Below are positions 53,064 through 62,862 of a stretch of DNA of 64,000 nucleotides, one piece after another. The stretch covers positions 2,815,939-2,879,938 of the forward strand of contig VZQC01000610.1 of NCBI GenBank assembly GCA_009823505.1, in the 5' to 3' direction. Source of the stretch: Rhizomys pruinosus (Eukaryota; Chordata; Mammalia; Rodentia; Spalacidae). Made by a program: the position numbers and the translations under genes. Under the pieces are notes generated by a model. That model saw only the letters and a list, made by a program, of their open reading frames with translations. It searched no databases and had not been told where the DNA came from. Numbering within the stretch: the stretch's first letter is position 1; every line of letters starts with the position of its first letter.

Positions 53064-53992
53064 TTGGCTATCCAGGGTCTTTTGTTTGTCCATATGAATT
53101 TAAAGATTTTTTTTCTAAGTCTGTGAAAACTCTGGGGTTTTAATTGGATTTCATGAGATCTTATATTACGGTTTGGGTGGTGGTTTTTTACTATATTAAT
53201 TCTTCCAATCTATAAGCATGGGAGGTCCTTCCATCCTCTGGTGTCTTATTCAATTTCCTTCTTCTAGGGCTTAAAATTTTCATTTTAGAAATCTTTAGTG
53301 TCTTGGGTCAGGTTTGTTTCTAGATATTTTTTAAGGCTATTGTGAATGGGAAGGTCTCCTTGAATGCCTTTTCCACTTTTTTGTTGTTGGTATAAAGAAA
53401 GGCTACTGATTTTTTTCTAGGTTAATTCTGTATCTGGCCACTTTACTGAAACTATTAATTACTTCTAGGAGTTTTCTGGTAAAGTTTTTGGGTTCTCTTA
53501 GGTAAACTATCATGTCATCTACAAAAAGAGATAGTTTTTCCAATTAGTAATCATTTAATTTCCCTTTTTTGTTTTATTGCTGTAGCAAGCATTGCCGGGT
53601 TCCTGACTTTAAGGGTAATGCTTTTAATTTTTCTCCATTTAGAATGATGTTGGCTATGGGTTTGTTATATAATGGCTTTGATTATGTTGAGGAATGTTCC
53701 CTCTAGTCCAGTTCTCTCTAGGACTTAAACATGAAGGCATACTGAATATTATCAAAGGCCTTTTCCACATCAATTGAGATGACCATGTGGTTTTTGTCTT
53801 TCAGTCCATTTATGTGCTTTATGACACATTTATTGATTTACATATGTTGAACCATCCCTGCATCTCTGGTGTAAATCTGACTTGGTCATGATGGATGACC
53901 TTTTTGATGTGTGCCTATGTGATTTGCAATTATTTTGTTGAGTATTTTTGCATTTATGTTCATTAATGAAATGGGTCTACAGTTTTATTTTC
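53064..53992 (-). mobile_element. L1 ORF2 segment, inverted half of a twin-primed insertion
   Basis: Antisense ORF2: TTGGCTATCCAGGGTCTTTT at the left, CCACATCAATTGAGATGACC and TTGAACCATCCCTGCATCTC further right, which corresponds to the reverse transcriptase region. Stops interrupt every frame. It is joined tail-to-tail with the sense segment that follows. Confidence 0.9.
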
Positions 53993-54973
53993 CTAAACCT
54001 GACCACATGCAATTTCAGCCACCTTATATTTGACAAAGGTGCCAAGAAGACTCAATGGGGGAAAGACAGCATCTTCAGCAAATGGTGTTGGAATACTGGA
54101 TCACCACTTGTAGAAGAATAAAAACAAAACCCTCTTTCACCCTGTACAAAAATGATCAAAGACCTCATGTGGAAAATCTGATATACTACTGAAAATGATA
54201 CAAGAAGAATGATTCGGCAGTAACCTACAAGATATAAGTGTAGGAAAGACTTTTCTAAATCAGACAAGCAGCTGTTAAAGGAAATGAGGTCAACAATCAA
54301 AGAGGGACCTCATTAAACTCAAATGCTTCTGTGCAGCAAAAGAAACAAATAAGTGAAGAGAAAACCCACAGTGTGGGAGAAACCTTTACCAGTGACTCTA
54401 ATAGAGCATTATCTTTCAGAATACATAAATACTCAAAAAACAAAGGAGCAAGGAAAACAAATGACCCTATCAAAGATGGAGGTAAAGAGACTGAAATAGA
54501 GACTTACAATGAGAAAGAAAAGATGACATGAGAAACATCTTAAAAAGTGTTCAACATCACTAATAATTAAGGAAATGAAATTTAAACCACTTTAAGACTT
54601 TTCATCTATACCAGTAAGACTGCTATTGAAAAAACAAAATGAAACCAAATTCTAGAGGGTTGTGGGGAAAGGGGAAACACTCATCCACTGCTGTGGGAAT
54701 GTAAACTCTTACACCCTATGGAAGCAGTGTGGGAGAACCCTTAAAAAAAGACTCAAATGAGGCCTACTACCTGACCCATCCATACCTATCTGGTATATAC
54801 CACAAACTTCCTATTGCAGAGATACATGCACATAAACAATCATGTTTATTGCAGCTCTCCACAATAGCAAAGAGCTGGAAGCAAACCAATGTTCCTCAAC
54901 CAATGAGTGGATAACGAAAATGTGGACATCTATACAATGGAGTTCTATGCAGTGGTAAAGAAAGATGACATTA
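53993..54973 (+). pseudogene. L1 ORF2 C-terminal segment, sense half
   Basis: Sense ORF2 begins near GACCACATGCAATTTCAGCC and GACAAAGGTGCCAAGAAGAC. It encodes in pieces the C-terminal part of the L1 reverse transcriptase protein: a frame at 54331-54531 matches the region before the Cys-rich motif, and one at 54729-54914 has the terminal block IYHKLPIAE and SWKQTNVP. Several frameshifts and stops break it. The reverse transcriptase domain itself is on the inverted half. A corrupted B3 interrupts it at 54974. Confidence 0.88.
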
Positions 54974-55287
54974 GGGCTGGAGAGATGGGCCTAGCGGGTA
55001 AAGAGACGCCACCGACCTCTGCCTCAGCTCCCACAAACGAATCCCGCAACTGCTGAGACCTGTCGAGTACTGCTCCAGCATCCAGAACAACCCACAGGCG
55101 AAAGTACGCCGTTGAATGAACTCTCAGGTTACGCGGCAAGAATCTACGCTCCAGGAATCCGACGCCACTTGACACTCGCGGGCATTGCACACAGGTGCAC
55201 AGCTTGCATGTAACAGTAATCGTACACATACAGAAATAAATTAAATTAAAAAAATAAAAAAAAAAAAAAATTAAAAATAAAAAAAAA
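54974..55287 (+). mobile_element. B3-type SINE with locally corrupted sequence
   Basis: Starts GGGCTGGAGAGATGGGCCTA and ends in A-rich sequence, with ATGACATTA before (54965-54973) and after (55292-55300) as target duplication. From about 54985 to 55195 single-base insertions and shuffled words (GGGTAAAGAGACGCCACCGA, GTGACTGCTG-like gaps, GTACGCCGTTGAATGAACTC) separate recognisable B3 words such as GGGCATTGCACACAGGTGCA. Neighbouring L1 sequence is not affected in this way. Confidence 0.85.
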
Positions 55288-55288
55288 G

Positions 55289-55512
55289 AAAATGACATTA
55301 TGAAATTTGCAGTAAGGATGGAACTAGAAAGCCATTATGTCTAAGTGAAGTAACACAGTGCCTAGAAACAAGCAACATATGATGTCCCTCATTTGTGTGT
55401 CCGATCAGCAAATCCTTATTTGTAAGGAAGCTGAAGTAACTTTTTATGTGTTTTAGTAAATATCAATACCTGATGTCCACTACAAAAAAGAGTACATTAA
55501 ATTAATCAAACT
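55289..55512 (+). mobile_element. L1 ORF2 end and 3' UTR, sense, continuing after the B3
   Basis: AAATTTGCAGTAAGGATGGA, ACTAGAAAGCCATTATGTC and TAAGTGAAGTAACACAGTGC are the direct counterparts of 28520-28590 in the antisense L1. The 3' UTR is short or unresolved after 55450. Confidence 0.82.
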
Positions 55513-55549
55513 TGCTATGTAATTTAGAATGTATCAGTAATATTCTTTG

Positions 55550-55741
55550 TTTTTTGTTTTTGTTTTTTTGTTGTTGTTTTTGTCTTTTGTCATATATTCG
55601 AAGGACAGGTGGTCTATGCCCCTGTAGCCCCAGCTGTCCTGGAACTCACTCTGTAGACCAGGCTGGCCTTGAACTCACAAAGATCCACCTGCCTCTGCCT
55701 CCCAAGTGCTAGGATTAAAGGCGTGTGCCACCACGCCCGGC
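55550..55741 (-). mobile_element. B1 SINE with a disturbed 5' flank of its body
   Basis: From 55620 the antisense body is nearly consensus (CTGTAGCCCCAGCTGTCCTG through CCACCACGCCCGGC). Left of this, 55588-55620 reads GTCATATATTCGAAGGACAG GTGGTCTATGC instead of the expected GAGACAGGGTCTCC, a patch of inserted bases. The T/G-rich tail complement is at 55550-55587. Confidence 0.93.
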
Positions 55742-55892
55742 ATCTTTTTACTTGCATGCAACTCTACTGTTAAAAGTGAACCCCTAAACATGTTTTGAAC
55801 TCAACTTATAGTTTATTTTCCAAACGTTGTAATTTGGGCATATCTGTGGAGTGTATACATGCATACTTTGGAGTAATATAAAATTAAAGGGA
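55742..55892. other. Short unassigned sequence
   Basis: May be remaining L1 3' UTR; not decided. Confidence 0.3.
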
Positions 55893-56063
55893 AAAAAAAA
55901 TATGTGCATGCATGTGTGAACACGACTGTGGGTGTCTGCAGAAGAGGGCAGGACACTGGATCCCCTGGAGCTGGAGTTAGAGGTGTTTGCATGCTGCCCA
56001 ATGTGGGTGCCATGAACCAAACTCAGTAAGTGCTCTTAACTGCTGAACCATCTCTGCAGCCTG
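55893..56063 (-). mobile_element. Old B3-type SINE
   Basis: GTGCATGCATGTGTGAACAC, GGATCCCCTGGAGCTGGAGT, CCAATGTGGGTGCCATGAAC, AAGTGCTCTTAACTGCTGAA, CCATCTCTGCAGCC in antisense order. Confidence 0.82.
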
Positions 56064-56885
56064 AGGCCATCTCCTCAGTGAAAGGAATCTGCCCTTATTT
56101 GCTCCATGGCTGATAAAAATTAACATGGTGTGGATTTGAAGTCCACACTGTACACCTTTGGGTCCTGGGAGGTTTATGGAAGGGCTGTTATGAGTAAAAC
56201 TCAGAGAAACCTTACTTGACTTTTATTTTGTCTAATATGAAGTTCCTTAACACACCCTGGGTTTGCAAAGCTTGCATGACTTCGCTCAAAACTCACTGAC
56301 GCCTCCTTTCCTTTTTACCTTCTTACACGTCATCCCAGTATTAAGCAACCCTCTGCTGTATATTCTTTAGTGTAGGGTAAGTTAAGTCCTTCAAGGTCCT
56401 TCCTGGCAGAGTTCTAAGACATTCTAACACACATATGTGTTTGACTATGAGCTTCCCTGGTTCATGCTCAGGACAGAAATATGTAAACATATGGCACACT
56501 GACCTGGGAAATAAATAGGGATACAGAAATGAGTTCATGTCAAGGATACATGAACCTTGCTGGCTCTTCCCTCGACATTAGAATAGAGTTTAACAGCTGA
56601 TTGAGCTTAACAACCCCATAAGCCATGTGGCTTCATTTAAGACAATGATCTGCTGCAGTGTGGTTTGCACATTTAAATTATTCCAGAGATTTTCTTGACA
56701 GTTATCACAGGCCTGTTCTGAAAAAGGAACATTATTAGTGTCACATCAAAGTCCAGAAATTACTGTGCTGTTTTCATAGCCATAGGGAAGTGGGATGATC
56801 AAGGGACCCTCACCCAGGCACCAAAAATCACTTTTAGCTTCTGCTGAACCAAGATGAAAAAGGAGGGGCTGAGGAGATGGTTTGG
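56064..56885. other. Unassigned unique sequence
   Basis: No gene or repeat was recognised. 56600-56780 is repeat-free and AT-rich. Confidence 0.4.
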
Positions 56886-57226
56886 GGGATGTCTTAGTTA
56901 CTTTACATGTTGTGTCTAACTGGCCGCCAAAGCAATTTAAGGGAGAGTTTATTCTGGCTCACAGTTCCAAAGGGATGTAGTCTGTCTTGGCAGAGTAGGC
57001 TTGGCAGCAGGAAAATGAGGCTTTATAGTCAATTGAATCAGCAGACAGAAAGAAGAGAAAGAGAAAGGGGGGGGGGAGTAGGAAGTAGGTAGGGCTGGGC
57101 TATCAAGCCTCAAGTTTGGCCCTCAGTGACGTACTTCCTGTGGCAAGACTCCACAACCATCCTAAACAGCAGTACCAGCTGGGGACCAGGTCTACGGGGA
57201 ACATTTCACATTGGAATCACAACAGT
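56886..57226 (-). mobile_element. URR1/RCHARR1-type relic with a purine insertion
   Basis: GTCTTAGTTACTTTACATG, GGGAGAGTTTATTCTGGCTC, ACAGTTCCAAAGGGATGTAG and CATCCTAAACAGCAGTACCA in antisense order. A purine run (AAAGAAGAGAAAGAGAAAGG and G10) at 57047-57080 sits inside. Confidence 0.72.
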
Positions 57227-57720
57227 GGATAAAGTGTTTGCCACGTAATCATGAGAACCTGAATTTGGATCCATGGCATATGCATAAAAAGCTGGGCATG
57301 GGGACTGGGGAGACGGCTGGGCAGTGTAGAGTACTTGCTCTTGAAGAGGACATGGGTTTGGCTCCCAGCACTGCACTCATAACCATTTGCAACTACAGTT
57401 CCAGGGGATGCAACACTCTGTCCTGGCTTCCCCAGGCACCTGCACACACCCGGTGCACACGCATACTCTCAGGCACACACATGTATGCATAAAATAAATA
57501 AGTAAATGCATCTTTTATTTTAAGGATCTGGGCATGTCGATGAATGCCTGTAACCCTAGCACTGGGAGCGGAGACAGGAGGATCTCTGGCCTATGTGAAA
57601 CAGCAAGCTCCTGAACAGCGGGAGAGTGGCCTCCACACATATGAACACACGAGCCACACCTGCACACATACAAACATGCACATACCACACATACAAAATA
57701 AATAAAAATAAAGATATCAT
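57227..57720 (+). mobile_element. B4 SINE split by a B3
   Basis: Head: GATAAAGTGTTTGCCACGTA and CTGAATTTGGATCCATGGCA up to GCTGGGCATG at 57300. It resumes at 57528 as CTGGGCATGTCGATGAATGC, CTGTAACCCTAGCACTGGGA and a CACA-rich end. Joined, the pieces make one old B4. Confidence 0.85.
57301..57527 (+). mobile_element. B3-type SINE nested in B4
   Basis: GGGACTGGGGAGACGGCTGG, GGTTTGGCTCCCAGCACTGC, AACTACAGTTCCAGGGGATG, (AAAT)n tail. CTGGGCATG is repeated at 57292-57300 and 57528-57536 as the target duplication. Confidence 0.93.
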
Positions 57721-58227
57721 ACATTAAGCAAAAAGGTATAGAATATTTGAAAGCATGACACCCAGTCAGAAAGTGGTCCTAATAACTGTCCACTAAGATG
57801 AAAAAATATATACATATTTCTAGTACAAATCATTTGTACTACCATGTGTACCATTGTACCAGTGTGTTCTGTGCTTCCTAAATCCTGCAAAACTGTGTCT
57901 CAGAACGGTTCACTTTTGCCTGGTGTTTGCTAGAGTTCTGTTATGTCATCTTGTGGTGGCAGTAGCTCTGACTTCTTCACAGCCTGTTCTCCACCTCCAT
58001 CTCCATCTGAAATGCAGCGAACGTATATAGTAGATAGTTAATTGACCCTTGCTGAAAAGACTTTCGATGTTGGAAGTGTTGCGAGAGGTGCGTAGACAGA
58101 TCGCTCCCTCTGGCACAAAGGAATAAAAGCAATGCAAATTTACCTTGTTCGATGGGGTCTGGTTTATCATCACAGACAGGCAGAGCCCAGAGCTAAGCAT
58201 GAATCTATATAGGTTAATGGTTTTGCT
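57721..58227. other. Unassigned sequence
   Basis: Nothing was recognised. AT-rich at 57720-57840. Confidence 0.4.
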
Positions 58228-58280
58228 TTACAGAGACAAGGGAGAGAGGGGAGAGGGGGGGGGGAGGGAGAGAGAGAGAG
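58228..58280. repeat. GA/G-rich purine tract
   Basis: AGACAAGGGAGAGAGGGGAG followed by G-runs and GAGAGAGAGAGAG. Confidence 0.9.
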
Positions 58281-59059
58281 TTTGCTCTGAGGCATAGCTA
58301 ATGTTACAACTATATCCTGGTCAGAAACCTGATCCGCTAATTAATTCCAAGTGAATCAGATAATATGAAAAAATATCAACGTGGAAGAAGCCTGCACTCA
58401 AAACCCAGCATCAATTCCACAATTCTGTATGGAGTGCCTATCTTGTACCTGTTTCAGATCCTGGGGTGAGATTTATGGATATTAGATGCCGGTGCCAAGG
58501 AGGGACTTCAGAAGCCTGTATGTAAATGAGATAGTCTAAGAGTGCAGTAATGCAACACAGATATCCTTGGTGTGATGCTTCTTTGGGGACCTGGGGACAA
58601 CCTCCTGGGGTGTCTCCAATGAGTTAAGGACTGCGGATAAGAATGAGCCAGCTCTGGTGTAGCAGCTATTGGTGTTGAGCTGGATTTTTCTGTTTCCTAT
58701 AGTCACAACCTTCCCTGTGTGACTTTGCAGTTTCTCCCACAAAGGGACAGGGAAGGCATCTCCAGCCTCCTCATACTGTGCTGGGATATCAGTGAAGCAA
58801 GCAGGTCTGACATGTTGTTCTCAGAAACATTTGTACATTGCATATTTGTAATACACATTTGTACACGAGCATATGCCCAAGAGCAAGACCATAGCCATAC
58901 AGAACAGAGCTGACCACAAGACAGCAGGCTACAGACATGACAAGGTATAATGGAAAAAAGACAGTCACCTGGCTAACACAAGCCTGCATCAACCTATCAC
59001 TGACTGTCAGCCACCCAGGGGCATGGGAGCCCCAGAAATGCCCCATTGCTAGATGGGGA
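58281..59059. other. Unassigned sequence
   Basis: No gene or named repeat was seen. Confidence 0.4.
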
Positions 59060-59203
59060 AGATTGCTTAATCTGTAATCCCAGTATTTAGGAGACTGAGA
59101 CAGAAGAATTGCCCTGAATTTGAGACCAGCCTGGATTACGTGGTGTTTCCAGGCCAGCCTGGGCTGTAGAATGAGATTCAGTCTCAAAACAACAATAATA
59201 AGA
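59060..59203 (+). mobile_element. Old B1-like SINE
   Basis: TCTGTAATCCCAGTATTTAG, GAGACTGAGACAGAAGAATT, TTTGAGACCAGCCTGGATTA, GTAGAATGAGATTCAGTCTC and a CAACAATAATAA tail. Divergent (PB1-like). Confidence 0.7.
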
Positions 59204-60507
59204 CTAACAGCCATTGTTTCATTCTCAGTGTTTTCTTTGAATGCTCATCTTGCAACATTATGGGGCATAGTTCATCAATAACCTTGCTGAGGATTTTGGA
59301 AGGAGGTATTCTATAAGAGGAAACAATAAATATAAAGGAACAAAGAGAGTATGGTCAGAGGTTAGAAGACAGAAAGAAGCCCCACGTGGCAGATTATAGT
59401 TAGAAGTGTGGCAATGTGATGTGGCTATATACTTTTGGATAGGAGACTGTCTGGGTGTGGTCCCCATGGTCTTCACAGAGACTGTATCAGGAATTCAATA
59501 GGCTTTGGACTTCCATGATTTATTTATCTTATGGGTACTAGGAGGCCAGCTGTTCTGCAGAGTGTAAGATGATAACAGGAGTTGGCCAGAGCTTCCTAGT
59601 GTCCCAGAATAGCCACATCATGTATCTGTATGCCTACATATGCACAGACTTTTGTACATATCTGTAAGCATATAATATGCATATCTGATAAGACAGTGGA
59701 CTGTATCACAGGGGCATAAGCTAAGAACAATGCTCTATTCTTTGTTAATTATCTGCATACAGTAGTGACTGGAATATCATGTGCTATTTTTCAGGTCCAG
59801 AACTATTCAGAACATGCGTACAAATAAGAGATAACCTAATCTTCTGTAATGAACACCCGGTATTTGTATGAATCGTAGCTGCAGTGCTTCCCAGTGTGGT
59901 AAGTGAAATGATTACATGGAGAAACATTCCATCAGGAGTCCCCAGAAGCCAACCATGTCTTTGCAGTACAAGCAGGAGAGTCCCCCAAGGAGGAAGAGTT
60001 ATCTTTCCACCCAACATGTAAACGTATTCCCTCGGGCAGCCCAAGGAGGAACAAGGCATTCTCCTTCATAGAAGAAATTCTTTGAAAAGTACAGATGCAG
60101 AGCAGGAATCCAAATGGCATTTTTGTACTCTCGCTGGAATTTCGGCCATGACACAGGGCTTAGGGTGGCTGGGCACCTCGGCTGAGCCATTCATTCCCTG
60201 CAGATGTAAACGCATCCCAAATGCGCCCCCCCCCCGGCCATGTCTACTACAGAACTGGCCTATCTGGCCCCGGGGCCACTTGTGAGGCTAAGGTAATTAA
60301 TTATAGACATTCCTGGGGTCCAAACTGGGCTTTATGTTTAGAAGAGCTTTACTGGGGGAGGGAGGGAAGAGGGCGGGTTTATTCAAATGTGAGCTTCAAA
60401 AAATGCTATTTGAATATAGTTAGATGTGACAGGAAATTTAATTCAAATTATCTAGTGGGGAAATAGGAAGAAATTAAAGTGTAGCAACCTAGCCGTGACA
60501 TATTTAA
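59204..60507. other. Unassigned unique sequence
   Basis: A C11 run lies near 60226-60236. 60280-60480 is repeat-free and contains GGTAATTAATTATAG and ATTTAATTCAAATTATC, homeodomain-like words. Frames of up to 91 codons on both strands (59784-60059 on -) have no recognised domain. Confidence 0.4.
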
Positions 60508-60548
60508 CACACACACGCACACACACACACGCACACACACACACACAC
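60508..60548. repeat. (CA)n microsatellite
   Basis: A 41-bp CA run with two CACGCA interruptions. Confidence 0.95.
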
Positions 60549-60582
60549 GGGAGGTGGGGTGACAGTCAAGTTCTTGCCATAT

Positions 60583-60990
60583 GTTCTCATTTGCCCCTGT
60601 ATAGCTGTGATAAACCATTCTGACCAAAACCGGCTTGAGGAAAAAGGGTTTCTTTTGCTTACAGATGTCAATCAGAATTCATCATTGAAGGAAGTCAGGG
60701 GAGGATCTCGTGGCAGGAATCTAGAGGCAGGAACTGAAGCACAGAGCATGGAGGAATGGTGCTCACCAGCTTGCTCCCTGGCCTGTGCTCAGGCTGCTTT
60801 CTCATATAACCCAGAACCACCTGCCCAGTGATGGTACCATTCACAGTGAGCTGGGCCCACCCACATTACTCAACACTTAGAAAATACCTCACAGGCACAG
60901 GCACAGGCCGACTAGTCCTATGGACATCATTGCCCGGTTAAGGTTCCCTTTTCCCAAGTGTGTCAGGCTAGCAGGTGAAACTATCCAGCA
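60583..60990 (-). mobile_element. RCHARR1-type hAT-Charlie relic, near full length
   Basis: Antisense order: CTGTATAGCTGTGATAAACC, ATTCTGACCAAAACCGGCTT, GGGTTTCTTTTGCTTAC, AGGAAGTCAGGGGAGGATC, GGAATGGTGCTCACCAGCTT, CAGTGATGGTACCATTCACA, GTGAGCTGGGCCCACCCAC. Confidence 0.82.
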
Positions 60991-61029
60991 TACCAAGCAA
61001 GTATGCTGACCAAGTTTGGATCTCCTCCA

Positions 61030-61290
61030 CTCACATAAAAAAACTAGACATTGTGATCAGTCTATAATTCCAGCACTGGAGAAAGAGTCAGGCAGATCTC
61101 TGGACCTTGCTGGCTGCAAAGTCTAACTAAAGTCGTGAGTGTCAGATTCAATGAGAGACCCCATCTCAAAAAATAAGGGAGAGATTGAAGAAGGCCCCTG
61201 GCATTGATCTATGGCATCCATGTGGTACATGTACATGTGGATGTGAACACACAAACAGGTATACATACATTCCACATATGTCCCACATAC
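61030..61290 (+). mobile_element. B4 SINE, 5' truncated
   Basis: AGTCTATAATTCCAGCACTG, GCAGATCTCTGGACCTTGCT, GGCTGCAAAGTCTAACTAAA, GAGAGACCCCATCTCAAAAA and ACACAAACAGGTATACATAC. The tRNA-like head is missing; the purine tract follows its tail. Confidence 0.75.
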
Positions 61291-61310
61291 AAAAGGGAAA
61301 GAAAGTAGAG

Positions 61311-61563
61311 GAAGGAAGGAAGGAAGGAAGGAAGGAAGGAAGGAAGGAAGGAAGGAAGGAAGGAGGGAGGGAGGGAGGGAGGGAGGGAAGGAGGGAGGAA
61401 AGGAAGGAAGGAAGGAAAGAAGGAAGGAAAGAAGGAAGGAGAGAGGGAGGGAAGGGAGGGAGGGAAGGAGGGAAGGGAAGGAGGGAGAAGGGAGGGAGGC
61501 AGGGAGGGAGGAAGAAGGGAACAAGGAAGGAAGGGAGGGAGAAGGGAGGGAGGGTAGAAGAGC
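61311..61563. repeat. (GGAA)n / polypurine tract, about 250 bp
   Basis: Purine-only from 61311, first as GGAA tetramers, then GGGA and GGA/GAAA variants. All long frames across it (133-156 codons, Ser/Phe/Leu/Pro on - and Glu/Gly/Arg/Lys on +) are artefacts of the repeat. Confidence 0.97.
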
Positions 61564-61867
61564 AAAGAAAATCTATAAAGGAATTCAACCACAAATTCAC
61601 ATGGAACACATTTGGAAGCATGGAACATTCTAGCATGTTAAATAAAACCTAGCCTTCTCAGGCTGATTCTTATGAAAGTTGGGGATATCTTCACACATTT
61701 TGTCTTCCATGTGGAAACGATCCCTACAAAATGCCCTTCACTCCCTTCCGGATTTTGGAGGTTAACAGGGCATGACTGATTGCATCCTGAGTGACTCAGG
61801 AAGATCCTTTCACAGGCTTTGGTGACATGTCACCCAAGCCACGTGCACAGAGCAAGCTTGCCTCTGA
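61564..61867. other. Unassigned sequence
   Basis: Nothing was recognised. Confidence 0.4.
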
Positions 61868-62059
61868 CAGAGGAGCCTGGCATCCAACGTGGAACCCGAG
61901 ACCTTGAATTGCAGAGAAGAGTAAAAGAAAACATGCACATATGAAAGTAGTACCTTGTAGACGGCAGAGGAGCCTGGCATCCAACGTGGAACCCGAGACC
62001 TTGAATTGCAGAGAAGAGTAAAAGAAAACATGCACATATGAAAGTAGTACCTTGTAGAC
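61868..62059 (+). repeat. Perfect 95-bp tandem duplication (97-bp period)
   Basis: 61868-61962 (starting CAGAGGAGCCTGGCATCC, ending TACCTTGTAGAC) is repeated without mismatch at 61965-62059; two bases (GG) separate the copies. The three minus-strand frames over the region are duplicated peptides and not genes. Confidence 0.97.
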
Positions 62060-62639
62060 ATACTCCATGTACCTCCAAAGATCTAGGCTTTTGTCTTGGT
62101 ATTAGGCAACTGTCCTCTGTTCCTCCATAATTCATTCCCTCCTCTGTATTTCAGCCTCTTCCTCAGCCAGAGCTCATTTGCATGGGCTCGTCCACCCCAA
62201 GCTTGAGGCAGGCATTTGACCAGGCCAATCAGATCATTCCACAGCATTGCAGCACCAGATAAATACTTGATACAACACAACCAATCATAGAAACCCCCCC
62301 CAACTTATAGAAGTGATTGGGGGAGTTTCTCTTCTTCCCCTAGAGTGCCAAAGGACACAACAACCACCTTGGGTCCATCAGCCATATTTTCACCAACGAT
62401 GGAACCAAGGGGAGAGTGGAAAGAGGAACAGAGAAACAAGAGGGAGGATAGAAGTGGCTCAGTCTGAATTCTAGAGCCAGCCAGGCTCGAAGGCCACCCC
62501 ACCCTCAGAATTCCCAGCTTTATGAACCAATAAATTCTCTATTAGGTTTAATTCTGCTTGAGTAGGCTCTGCTACTTGCAATTAACACATGCACCACTGA
62601 TACATGTTTAGTCAATAGCCTGGCAGTGCTTGTTCTTTC
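62060..62639. other. Unassigned sequence
   Basis: No gene or repeat was recognised. A C8 run lies near 62296. Confidence 0.4.
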
Positions 62640-62862
62640 TAAAGCTTATTTTCACTTATGTGTATGGACATGCATCTATGTGTGCAGGACTCTGCAGATG
62701 CCAGATGAGAACATCAGATCCTCTGGAGGTGGAGTCACAGGTGCTTATGAGCTGCCATGTGGGTGTTAGTTGGGAAGTGAACCCACGTGGTTGCTCAGCA
62801 AGAGTGGGCCGTGCTCTCGACCATTGAGCCATGCTCTCGACCACTGAGCCATCTTTCCAGCG
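62640..62862 (-). mobile_element. B3-type SINE with an internal 20-bp duplication
   Basis: TGTGTATGGACATGCATCTA, GATCCTCTGGAGGTGGAGTC, GCTGCCATGTGGGTGTTAGT and GAACCCACGTGGTTGCTCAG in antisense order. RTGCTCTCGACCAYTGAGCC is duplicated in tandem at 62811-62830 and 62831-62850, within the box A region complement. Confidence 0.85.

Noticed and set aside
61123..61652. Frames of 133-156 codons on both strands
   Set aside because: They result from the (GGAA)n tract.
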